From Sulfurimonas sp. (GTDB lineage Bacteria > Campylobacterota > Campylobacteria > Campylobacterales > Sulfurimonadaceae): a DNA stretch of 64,000 nt. Both the position numbers and the translations under genes were made by a program. The number at the start of each line of letters is the position of its first letter. The stretch's first letter is position 1. The DNA is taken from positions 62,001 through 126,000 of the forward strand of contig NZ_JAQVKP010000006.1 in the NCBI RefSeq assembly GCF_028694605.1, given 5' to 3'. The notes under the pieces were generated by a model, which saw nothing but the letters and a program-made list of their open reading frames with translations, was not told where the DNA came from and did not search any database. Below are positions 1-7,599 of the stretch, one piece after another.

Positions 1-336
1 GCAAAATATCCGCATATTCCTATCATCATGTTCCCAAAAGGTATTCCTGCATTTTTAGATAAGGTATATGGTAACTTTGATGTGTTTGGCGTTGACTGGT
101 CAACCCCTATGGGACTAGCCAAAGAGAAACTTGGAGAGAAGTATGTGCTTCAAGGAAATATGGAGCCATGCCGCCTCTACTCCAAAGAGGCAACTACGCA
201 GTGCGTAGAAGCACTCCAAAACATTATGGGCGGCAAAAGACATATCTTTAACCTAGGACATGGGATTTTACCTGATGTGCCGGTAGAAAATGCTAAACAC
301 TTTATCTCTGAATGCCACAGAGTCAGCAAAAAATAA
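1..336 (+). CDS. hemE: Uroporphyrinogen decarboxylase, C-terminal part (5' end outside window)
   Basis: This is the last 111 residues of an enzyme that decarboxylates uroporphyrinogen III to coproporphyrinogen III in cytosolic haem synthesis. The visible sequence holds the [11 protein letters not shown] segment and the family's near-invariant C-terminal block [17 protein letters not shown]. The frame is open from base 1 and stops with TAA at 334-336. The next gene begins on the following base, so the two are probably co-transcribed. The identification is firm; only the start is missing. Confidence 0.95.
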   Translation, partial: AKYPHIPIIMFPKGIPAFLDKVYGNFDVFGVDWSTPMGLAKEKLGEKYVLQGNMEPCRLYSKEATTQCVEALQNIMGGKRHIFNLGHGILPDVPVENAKHFISECHRVSKK

Positions 337-1275
337 GTGAAGACGATTTTTGGACCTATAAACTCAAGAAGATTCGGCTCTTCTTTGGGTATAGACCTTT
401 CCCCTGCTCTAAAACAGTGCAATTTTGACTGCCTCTATTGTGAGCTTGCTCCAAGTGCTACCACAGATACGCAAAAGAGCATCGTGGAAGTATCTGCGAT
501 TATTAATGAACTAAAAGAGCATTTAAACGACCATATAGATGTCGTAACTATAACGGCAAACGGCGAACCGACTCTTTATCCATATCTTGACGAACTAATC
601 GATGAGTTGAACAAAATCAAAAACGGTACTCAAACGCTTATACTTACTAACAGCGCGACCTTAATAGACAAAAAAGTTTTTAACTCACTCCTAAAACTTG
701 ATCAAGTAAAACTATCCCTTGATGCTGCTACAGACAATGTGTTTAAGAGAATCGACAGACCGCATACCGGCATTCAAATCGAAAAAATCATTGAAAAAGT
801 CATAGAATTTAGCCATATTTTCCAAGGCAAACTCTTCATCGAGATACTTTTTGTTCATGGGCTTAACGATACAAAAGAGGAGATAAAAAAACTAAATGAT
901 ATCCTCTTAAAAATGAATGTCACTAGGGTTGATTTAGGAACTATCGACAGACCCCCTGCGTACCCGGTCGTAGGACTAAGCTACAAAGAGCTATATGATG
1001 CTTCTCTTCTTTTTGACAGCTCACTGCCTATCCATATAGCCTCAAGAGTTCATGCAGAGCCAAATCACGCCAGCTATACAGAAGAAGAGATAGTAAACAC
1101 GCTGGATAAAAGACCCCTAACCGCTGAAGATATAAATCTGCTTTTTGATGAAGATAGTAAAAAACGCCTAGAAAATCTCATCTCCTACAAAGAAATAATC
1201 ACAAAAAAAGTAGGCAACTTAGAATTTTATATTTTACATGAAAATGAAAAGAGAAAACGGTTAAAAACGCACTAA
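337..1275 (+). CDS. Radical SAM protein (COG0731/TYW1-like family)
   Basis: The 312-residue protein has a CxxxCxxC cluster-binding motif (CNFDCLYC, about residues 28-35) for a SAM-cleaving [4Fe-4S] cluster. A GEPTLYP segment follows as in radical SAM barrels. The N-terminal FGPINSRRFGSSLGIDLSP is typical of the COG0731 group of Fe-S oxidoreductases, which are related to wyosine-synthesis TYW1 but mostly uncharacterised in bacteria. The start is GTG, directly after the hemE stop. The substrate cannot be read from the sequence. There is no SPASM-type cysteine tail, unlike the two prophage radical SAM proteins in this window. Confidence 0.85.
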   Translation: MKTIFGPINSRRFGSSLGIDLSPALKQCNFDCLYCELAPSATTDTQKSIVEVSAIINELKEHLNDHIDVVTITANGEPTLYPYLDELIDELNKIKNGTQTLILTNSATLIDKKVFNSLLKLDQVKLSLDAATDNVFKRIDRPHTGIQIEKIIEKVIEFSHIFQGKLFIEILFVHGLNDTKEEIKKLNDILLKMNVTRVDLGTIDRPPAYPVVGLSYKELYDASLLFDSSLPIHIASRVHAEPNHASYTEEEIVNTLDKRPLTAEDINLLFDEDSKKRLENLISYKEIITKKVGNLEFYILHENEKRKRLKTH

Positions 1276-1279
1276 AACC

Positions 1280-1308
1280 TTGACTTTTTGCTCTTCATAA
1301 AGTATAAT
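1280..1308 (+). promoter_or_regulatory. Sigma70-type promoter of tRNA-Asn copy 1
   Basis: TTGACT (1280-1285) and TATAAT (1303-1308) are separated by 17 bases. The tRNA begins 17 bases after the -10 box. A similar AGTATAATTC context precedes the tRNA-Met gene at 20570-20575. Confidence 0.7.
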
Positions 1309-1324
1309 TCCGCCCTATCAACAT

Positions 1325-1399
1325 TCCGAATTAGCTCAGCGGTAGAGTAGGTGACTGTTAATCACTTGGCCACTGGTTCGAATCCAGTATTCGGAGCCA
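1325..1399 (+). tRNA. tRNA-Asn (anticodon GTT), copy 1
   Basis: The acceptor stem pairs TCCGAAT with ATTCGGA. The anticodon arm is GGTGA-CTGTTAA-TCACT, giving GTT at 1357-1359. The T arm contains GGTTCGAATCC. CCA is encoded at 1397-1399. The 75-nt sequence is identical to the copy at 20681-20755. Confidence 0.97.
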
Positions 1400-1509
1400 C
1401 CACATTTACAATCACTCTTTTTTTTACGTGTAGTTCAGTAACAAAATTATCACATTTATCACATTTTTTATCCGTATATAAAAAAAATTATAATATTATG
1501 ATAAAATTG

Positions 1510-1541
1510 CTCTACTGTATCATTAAAAAATCATAGTAGAG
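1510..1541 (+). promoter_or_regulatory. Hairpin just upstream of the response-regulator start
   Basis: CTCTACT (1510-1516) pairs with AGTAGAG (1535-1541) five bases before the ATG at 1547. The right arm overlaps the weak purine stretch that would serve as ribosome-binding site. Folding could limit translation; this is inference. Confidence 0.35.
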
Positions 1542-1546
1542 AAACC

Positions 1547-2296
1547 ATGGAAAAAAACACTATTATTATTGTCGAAGATGATGAAATTACTGCACTTAAT
1601 CTCAAACTTTCTCTACAAAAGCATGGATATAAGATTCTTGCTATTTGCGACACTGCTTCTGATGCGATGCAAAGTATTGAAAAGTATAAACCTCAAATTG
1701 TCATCATAGACATCTCTCTTCAGGAGGGAAATGATGGGATAACTCTAGGCAGAAAAATCGGCAAAAACTATCCAATTCCTTTTATTTATCTTACTTCTTA
1801 CAGCGATGACGATATTATCACAGAAGCAATCACGACAGAACCTTACGGATATATTGTTAAGCCTTTCGACCCGTCTTCCCTGCACGCAACAATTCAAATG
1901 GCAATTTTTAAATTTGATATGGAATGCAAAAGAAGAGAGGATGCAAATGCATCTAAAATAGATGAAGAAATTGTGGAAAAACTTCTCTTTTCAAAAAGAG
2001 AAACAGACAGACCGATTGTTTCTTTTGGAGCTGTTTACTACATAGACATTGCAAAGAACGAAATATATTACAATACTCAGAAGCTCAAATTAACAAAAAA
2101 AGAGAATTCTATTTTACGTCTTCTTGTGGCAAAACTTGGAAGCGTGATTACTTTTGAACAAGCTATCAACTATGTCTGGAAAGAGGACGGAGCAACCGAA
2201 AACAGCATCCGCACACTTGTTTGGAGACTAAGAAGCAAACTCCCTACCGACATTATAAAGAATGCATCGGGGATTGGCTACTATATAGAAAGCTAA
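1547..2296 (+). CDS. Response regulator, REC plus winged-helix DNA-binding domain
   Basis: The 249-residue protein has an N-terminal receiver domain with the acidic pocket EDD (10-12), a likely phospho-acceptor Asp55 (IIDIS) and the switch lysine in VKPFDP. A long linker leads to a C-terminal OmpR/PhoB-like winged helix (about 160-249) ending in NASGIGYYIES. The receiver resembles those of regulators next to PAS-containing hybrid kinases. The gene converges on the histidine kinase at 2293-4950 and overlaps its stop by four bases, so the two may be partners although they are not in one transcript. Target genes are unknown. Confidence 0.9.
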   Translation: MEKNTIIIVEDDEITALNLKLSLQKHGYKILAICDTASDAMQSIEKYKPQIVIIDISLQEGNDGITLGRKIGKNYPIPFIYLTSYSDDDIITEAITTEPYGYIVKPFDPSSLHATIQMAIFKFDMECKRREDANASKIDEEIVEKLLFSKRETDRPIVSFGAVYYIDIAKNEIYYNTQKLKLTKKENSILRLLVAKLGSVITFEQAINYVWKEDGATENSIRTLVWRLRSKLPTDIIKNASGIGYYIES

Positions 2297-4950
2297 AGTT
2301 CAATTTTTATGAGCATTAGCCTGTCTCTGATATACTCGAACGCTTCTTCGTAATCAAAATCTTCTTTAAGCGATTTTGCCATTTTTTCTATATTTGCACT
2401 CTGCTCTTGTATATCTTCAAGTCTAAAATTACCGCTTGAACCTTTGATGCTATGTGCCATCAATGCTATGTTTTTGTAGTCTCTCGCCGCAATAGCATTC
2501 TGCAATTGAGGAAGCTGTGTGGACATTTTTTTAATGAAGAGATCTACTAACATCATCAGTTCATTTTGGCTTAACATCAGCTCCTCAGAGAGTTTTTGCG
2601 CATCCAACCCTTTTACACCGCTATTTTTTATAACCGGTTTTTCACTATAAGCACTCTCTTTGGAAACTTTTAGGTAGTGTGTAAACACCCTCTCCAACTC
2701 TTTAAGTACAATAGGCTTGCCCAAAAAGGAGTCAAATCCGCTCATCAGCCCTCTCTCACGTGCCCCTTTGATGACATTGGCAGTCAATGCAGAGACAGGA
2801 GTATGGCGCAATCCATTCTCTCTCTCGTATGCTAAAATCTCTTGTACGGCTATATTTCCATCCATAATCGGCATCTGCTCATCCATCAATACAAGGTCAT
2901 ATCTATTCTCTTTGTATAAACGAACAGCCTCTAAACCATTTGGCGCCAAATCGTATGTAAGCCCGTATTTGCCTAAGAGGATTTTAATAAGCTCTTGATT
3001 GGCTTCATTATCTTCTGCAACAAGGACATGCCCCTCAAATCTTAGAGCTTTTTCTACCCTTTGAGGAGAAACTACGTCCGGATTGAGCAACTCATCAAAA
3101 GTGCTTTTTATCTTTGAGCAGTAAAGCGGAAAACAGATACTTGTGATATGTGGGTATTGTTCGTAAATATCACTTGGTTTGTTTGTAAGAGAAATATACT
3201 TTTTATCTGAGTGAATAATCTGCTTTTTAAACTCCTCGTCAACACCCTCTTCCAAGAAAATAACAACATCATTGCTATCAACGATAGTATCAACCACTTT
3301 TATATTCATATCAAATATGCTAGAGTATTTTAAAAAAGAGTCTGATTTATAGTCATGCTGCAAATCTTTGAGATAAAACACGATTTGGAGTTTTTTTATG
3401 TCTTCTAAGTCATTAAATACTTGACATGTGTTATCGTGAATCTCTACAGGAAGTTCCGCCCAAAAAGTACTTCCTTCTTTAAGTTCAGAGCTTACATGAA
3501 CGCTCCCGCCCATATGCTCTGCTAACTGATGGCAGATAGAGAGTCCAAGTCCCGTACCTACCATATGTTCAACTTCTCCTCCGCCCGCTTGCGTAAATGC
3601 GGTAAAAATATTGTTTATATCGCTCTTTGCTATCCCGATACCGTTATCACGTACACTTACTTTTAAGATTCTATCTCTGCAAGTGGCTTCAACGTGGATG
3701 TGTCCTCCGTTTCTGGTAAACTTAATCGCATTGCTTAAGAAGTTTGACAAAATTTGTTTTATTCTCAGGGAGTCAGCATAGAGTTCTTTAGATATTGCAG
3801 GGTCGATAAATGAGGTAATAGTAATATCTTTATGGTTTGCAGAAGCAACAAAAAGCTCCAATGTATGGCTGATTTCATTATGTATAGAAAAGATTCTGGG
3901 TTCAATGGTAAACTCACCGCTTCTAAGTTTTGAAAAGTCCAAAATATCATTAATGATGCTTAAGAGATTTTCCCCGCTGTTTAAAATAATCTCAAGATAT
4001 TTTCTATGCTGTTTTGAGATATTTTGCTCCAGCAAAAGATCTACAAAGCCCAAAATAGCATTAAGAGGAGTTCGTATCTCGTGCGACATGTTAGATAAAA
4101 AGTACTCTTTTGCCTGCGAAGCTTTTTGTGCCTCAAGTCTTGCATCTATAAGCTTGGTAACATCATTTGCGATTGAGATATACTCTGTCGTGTTGTCATA
4201 GGGGTCTGTAATTTTAACAATGGTAACATCGACATAAAAATAGTCTCCGTTTTTCTTATTGTTTTTAATAGTGCCTCGAAAGATACCGTTATGCTCAAGC
4301 TGAAACCACAAGTCTCTAAAATACTCCTCCGGCATATCAGGGTGCTTTACGATGCTATGGTAACTCCCTATAAGCTCCCCTTCGCTGTACCCGCTAATTT
4401 TGATATATTTGTCGTTCACATAAGTTATTTGACCGTTTTTATCGGTCTTTGAGATAATCGAACTCTCATCAAGCGCTTTTTGGTACTCACTAAGAAGTTT
4501 GACATGCCTGTCTATCTCTTGCTCTTTTTGATAAATCGTATCCGTGTAGTATTTCAAAACACCTTTAAAATTTTTATCGAAAATGTATGAAATTTCATCA
4601 AAAATCTCTTGCGAATTAAATTTCATATCAAAAGTAAAACTTATCATTGCACGTCTAAAATGGCTACATATCTCAAAAAGCTCATCAGCTCTTATATCCC
4701 TGTCTTTTAGGTATGCCAAAAGACTCTGCATAATGGGGCAGTCTCCTATCTCGACTTCACCTGCAATGACACCCATAAAATAGTCAAATACGCCGCCTGC
4801 ATAATCATCTAAAAACTGTTGTTTATCAATAGCATGAAGCTCCAGTATTCTTCGCGGTGATTCATAAGAGACCCATTTCAGAAGAATCGATTCCTTTGAA
4901 GCTATAAAAATTTTCCGTGTTTTTACAAGATAAGGGATTTTTTTTTCCAT
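2293..4950 (-). CDS. Hybrid sensor histidine kinase (PAS-HisKA-HATPase-REC-Hpt)
   Basis: The 885-residue protein has an N-terminal helical region without membrane segments (1-150) and a PAS domain (about 160-270) with the KHPDMPEEYF motif common in redox or aerotaxis PAS domains. These are followed by HisKA with phospho-His290 (SHEIRTP), an HATPase domain (about 390-505, with DNGIGI and GTGLGLS), a degenerate second receiver-like stretch (about 520-620), a receiver with Asp690 (DLVLMDEQMP) and a C-terminal Hpt domain with His833 (AHSIKGSSGNF). The architecture is a full cytoplasmic phosphorelay. The likely output is the convergent regulator at 1547-2296. The signal is unknown; the PAS motif suggests flavin or haem sensing. 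Confidence 0.92.
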   Translation of the reverse strand: MEKKIPYLVKTRKIFIASKESILLKWVSYESPRRILELHAIDKQQFLDDYAGGVFDYFMGVIAGEVEIGDCPIMQSLLAYLKDRDIRADELFEICSHFRRAMISFTFDMKFNSQEIFDEISYIFDKNFKGVLKYYTDTIYQKEQEIDRHVKLLSEYQKALDESSIISKTDKNGQITYVNDKYIKISGYSEGELIGSYHSIVKHPDMPEEYFRDLWFQLEHNGIFRGTIKNNKKNGDYFYVDVTIVKITDPYDNTTEYISIANDVTKLIDARLEAQKASQAKEYFLSNMSHEIRTPLNAILGFVDLLLEQNISKQHRKYLEIILNSGENLLSIINDILDFSKLRSGEFTIEPRIFSIHNEISHTLELFVASANHKDITITSFIDPAISKELYADSLRIKQILSNFLSNAIKFTRNGGHIHVEATCRDRILKVSVRDNGIGIAKSDINNIFTAFTQAGGGEVEHMVGTGLGLSICHQLAEHMGGSVHVSSELKEGSTFWAELPVEIHDNTCQVFNDLEDIKKLQIVFYLKDLQHDYKSDSFLKYSSIFDMNIKVVDTIVDSNDVVIFLEEGVDEEFKKQIIHSDKKYISLTNKPSDIYEQYPHITSICFPLYCSKIKSTFDELLNPDVVSPQRVEKALRFEGHVLVAEDNEANQELIKILLGKYGLTYDLAPNGLEAVRLYKENRYDLVLMDEQMPIMDGNIAVQEILAYERENGLRHTPVSALTANVIKGARERGLMSGFDSFLGKPIVLKELERVFTHYLKVSKESAYSEKPVIKNSGVKGLDAQKLSEELMLSQNELMMLVDLFIKKMSTQLPQLQNAIAARDYKNIALMAHSIKGSSGNFRLEDIQEQSANIEKMAKSLKEDFDYEEAFEYIRDRLMLIKIEL

Positions 4951-4964
4951 GGCGATTCCATCTG

Positions 4965-5774
4965 CTACATTATAAAATAGGAGAGAAGCATAACGACAGA
5001 GAGCTTAATCAAAAGAATAGCCGCCGTTCCTATGATATTTCCAATTTGACAGCTGGTGCATGAGGTAAACCGCTTGCCCTCGTACTGCGCATAAAAAATA
5101 TAAATGATGTTTAGCCCGACGGAGGCGAGAAAAAGATAGCTCTGATAGTTAAAAAGTTGCCCTGAAGTGCTTTTTTCCGTAAATAGCGAACCAATCAGCA
5201 ATGCCGCCATAACGACTAAAAGTGCATTTATAACCTTAACGATATAGTCCCTTTTAAAAACAGTAGGGCAACTTTGCGAAATCGCAATATCACTTCCATA
5301 CTCCAGTTTTTTTTGAAACAGTTTTTTCTCTTCTTTGTCCAGTTTGTTAAAAAAACTTGATCCAAATGTGTAATCAATCTTTCTTTGCAGCAAGATACTC
5401 AAATCTCCGTCTGCTCTGAGTGAATGTTGAGCTCCGTCTCTGTCTTGATATACCAAACCTATCGCCTCGTATCTTGTAACTTTGGCACTTAGTTCCGGAA
5501 AATAAGCGGTCTTTTCAATGGTAGTTACTTTACCGCTTTGGCTTATGATACGTGGATTGATAAGTTCCAAAAAAGAGCCGTCGTCTTTTTTGACAACCAC
5601 TATGTTATAGTAACTCCCTACTTGAAACGCAGCAAGTGCTTCTAGGGAGTTGGCTTTGATGGTCTCTTTTATATCTTCAATCAAAGAAAATATCTCTTCA
5701 TCAAAAACTCTTACATCCGTCGCATACTCCACACTCGGCGGCGTAGGATAGGTAACTATTTCCCTAATCATCAA
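4965..5774 (-). CDS. Membrane protein with degenerate peptide-deformylase-like domain
   Basis: Residues 1-150 of 269 align with peptide deformylase landmarks: the start MIREIVTYPTP, ALAAFQVGS in place of GLAAPQVG, then LINPRIIS and a PxxxxxVTRYEAI block. The catalytic residues are gone. EGCLS is replaced by EKTAYFP, so the metal-ligand cysteine is absent. The HExxH helix is replaced by LLQRKIDYTFG. Three hydrophobic segments follow (about 175-197, 207-227 and 242-269), and a CTSC pair lies between the last two. The protein therefore cannot be a working deformylase and is probably a membrane-anchored peptide-binding domain. The role is unknown. It lies upstream of the kinase in the same direction, 14 bases away, and may be co-transcribed. 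Confidence 0.7.
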   Translation of the reverse strand: MMIREIVTYPTPPSVEYATDVRVFDEEIFSLIEDIKETIKANSLEALAAFQVGSYYNIVVVKKDDGSFLELINPRIISQSGKVTTIEKTAYFPELSAKVTRYEAIGLVYQDRDGAQHSLRADGDLSILLQRKIDYTFGSSFFNKLDKEEKKLFQKKLEYGSDIAISQSCPTVFKRDYIVKVINALLVVMAALLIGSLFTEKSTSGQLFNYQSYLFLASVGLNIIYIFYAQYEGKRFTSCTSCQIGNIIGTAAILLIKLSVVMLLSYFIM

Positions 5775-5974
5775 AAATGCGGCTAGTGACTTTTATTTAC
5801 TACAATTAGCATTTTTATGTTAATAACTATAAAGCGAATCAACTGCCAAATTTTGCATGTTCTTAGCTTTATGGCAAAGCTTCCCGGTGTCATTGTCGTA
5901 AAATTATTGCCGTATGCTTTGATATTGTGCTCTGCTTTCTTTTCCATGTTTATATCTCCTCTATATATATTTTT

Positions 5975-7444
5975 TTATTCAGGAATCATCGTCCAGCCTG
6001 GTTTAAGCTTAGCTTTCCAGAGGAACAAGTGGTGAAGAATATGTTTTATCCAGTGTCCGGCAAGACCTATCTCACCAAAAGTATAATCTACATCACGACC
6101 GGTTCCTGGATACTTTTCAAAATCGGGAACAACAGGGTATATCGTCATAGCGGCAGCCGTTCCGTCAAATATACCTTTTCCTGCACTTGCCACGCACGCC
6201 GCACCCATGTGTGCCATAGAAGCTTCATGCAACGGCGCATCTTTGCCTTTTAAGATTCTATCACAGATGCTGTGTGCAACCGCTTTGCCGATGATGCCCG
6301 ATGGCATACCTGTCCTTGGAGGAGTTGGACCTATCGGTGTCCCGTTTGGAGAACTCATAGGTTTTGAGATGGGATGAGGAGGTGCAAATGCTATACCGCA
6401 AGCAAAGAGGTTGTCATACGTCGGATTTTGGTATGTTTTTGGCCAGTCGCTTGCCTTCCAGTTATCGTAACTGCCCGCCGCATAGTTGGCATCCACCTTC
6501 ATAAAGCCGTTTGGAGCAAAAACCGTGCTTGTGATATCTGAGCCGTCTTTAGCGTACGCTTTTAGCCCCACACCTGCAAACGGAGGGATGAGCATAGAGA
6601 AGTCAAACTCCTCTTCTCCCATAGAACCGTCAAGAAGTTCATAATGAACCTTTCCTTTTTCAACCTTGTTTACGTGCGCACCGATAATCCAGTCAACATT
6701 TCTCTCCGTAAAGAGCGATTCTGCAAAGATTTTTGAGCTGACTGCAAATCCCATGCTCTTCATATGAAGTCCGCCGACTCCAAAGTCGCCCAAAAACGAC
6801 TCATTTGAAATCCATTTCAAATCAGCCATATCACGAACACCAGCTTTGTTTAGCTCATGTTCGATGTTGAAAATATACTCAAAAGCCGCACCTTGACATG
6901 TACACAAGCCATGTCCCGTACCGATGAGGAATTTTTGGCGCTCGCCCTTTTTCATCTTTTCTATGCATTTTTGGAACTCCTCATTTGCATGTACGGCATG
7001 GTCCGCGGTACAAACAGAGACCGTAAATTCGCCAAGACCGTTGGCATCGCCAAGTCCCGGAGTTGCTCCAAAGTTAAGTTTTGGACCCGTAGCGTTGATG
7101 AGATAGTCATACTCTACATTTTCACTCTCGCCCTCACGACCTGCAAGAGTGTATGAAATAGTGACAAAAGGTTTGTCACTTGTTTCACTCCCCTCAGGGT
7201 TGATAGAAACAGCTTTCGCCTGCTTATAAGTAATGCCTGCTTTTGCATACACAGGAGCCAAATCAAACGTAACGTCCTCTTTGCTCATGCCACCGACTCC
7301 AACCCAAATATTTGATGGAATCCAGTTCCACTTTGAATTTGGAGTTACAACAACAACCTCATGTGCCGAACCCAACCACTCCGCTGCAAAAGTTGCAGCG
7401 GTATGACCTGACACGCCTCCTCCTAAAACAACTACTCTAGCCAT
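5975..7444 (-). CDS. sqr: Sulfide:quinone oxidoreductase-like flavoprotein
   Basis: The 489-residue protein begins with the FAD-binding motif VVLGGGVSGHTAA and has a second nucleotide-fold segment (DYLINATGPKLNF). Cysteines sit in SVCTADHA, GHGLCTCQGAA and GAACVAS, in the positions used by sulfide:quinone oxidoreductases to carry sulfur between sulfide and FAD. The C-terminus has an amphipathic helix region (HWIKHILHHLFLWKAKL) suited to membrane attachment. The enzyme oxidises sulfide to polysulfide or sulfur and reduces quinone in the membrane, which fits a sulfur-oxidising Campylobacterota host. Which SQR type it belongs to needs alignment. Confidence 0.88.
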   Translation of the reverse strand: MARVVVLGGGVSGHTAATFAAEWLGSAHEVVVVTPNSKWNWIPSNIWVGVGGMSKEDVTFDLAPVYAKAGITYKQAKAVSINPEGSETSDKPFVTISYTLAGREGESENVEYDYLINATGPKLNFGATPGLGDANGLGEFTVSVCTADHAVHANEEFQKCIEKMKKGERQKFLIGTGHGLCTCQGAAFEYIFNIEHELNKAGVRDMADLKWISNESFLGDFGVGGLHMKSMGFAVSSKIFAESLFTERNVDWIIGAHVNKVEKGKVHYELLDGSMGEEEFDFSMLIPPFAGVGLKAYAKDGSDITSTVFAPNGFMKVDANYAAGSYDNWKASDWPKTYQNPTYDNLFACGIAFAPPHPISKPMSSPNGTPIGPTPPRTGMPSGIIGKAVAHSICDRILKGKDAPLHEASMAHMGAACVASAGKGIFDGTAAAMTIYPVVPDFEKYPGTGRDVDYTFGEIGLAGHWIKHILHHLFLWKAKLKPGWTMIPE

Positions 7445-7599
7445 AAAAATATCCTTTTTACTAAAAGTCTAAAAACTTCGCTTTCATTCTATCTTAAAAA
7501 GGAAAAAAATAGTAGTTTAAAATAAGAAATAATTATTATATGATAATATTATATTATGTAAAAAGAAGCCGTAATTAGGACAATCTTCATTAGCAAATT

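Noticed and set aside
5817-6253. Two plus-strand frames near the sqr stop
   Set aside because: They overlap the end of sqr on the other strand and look like random translation; no ribosome site.
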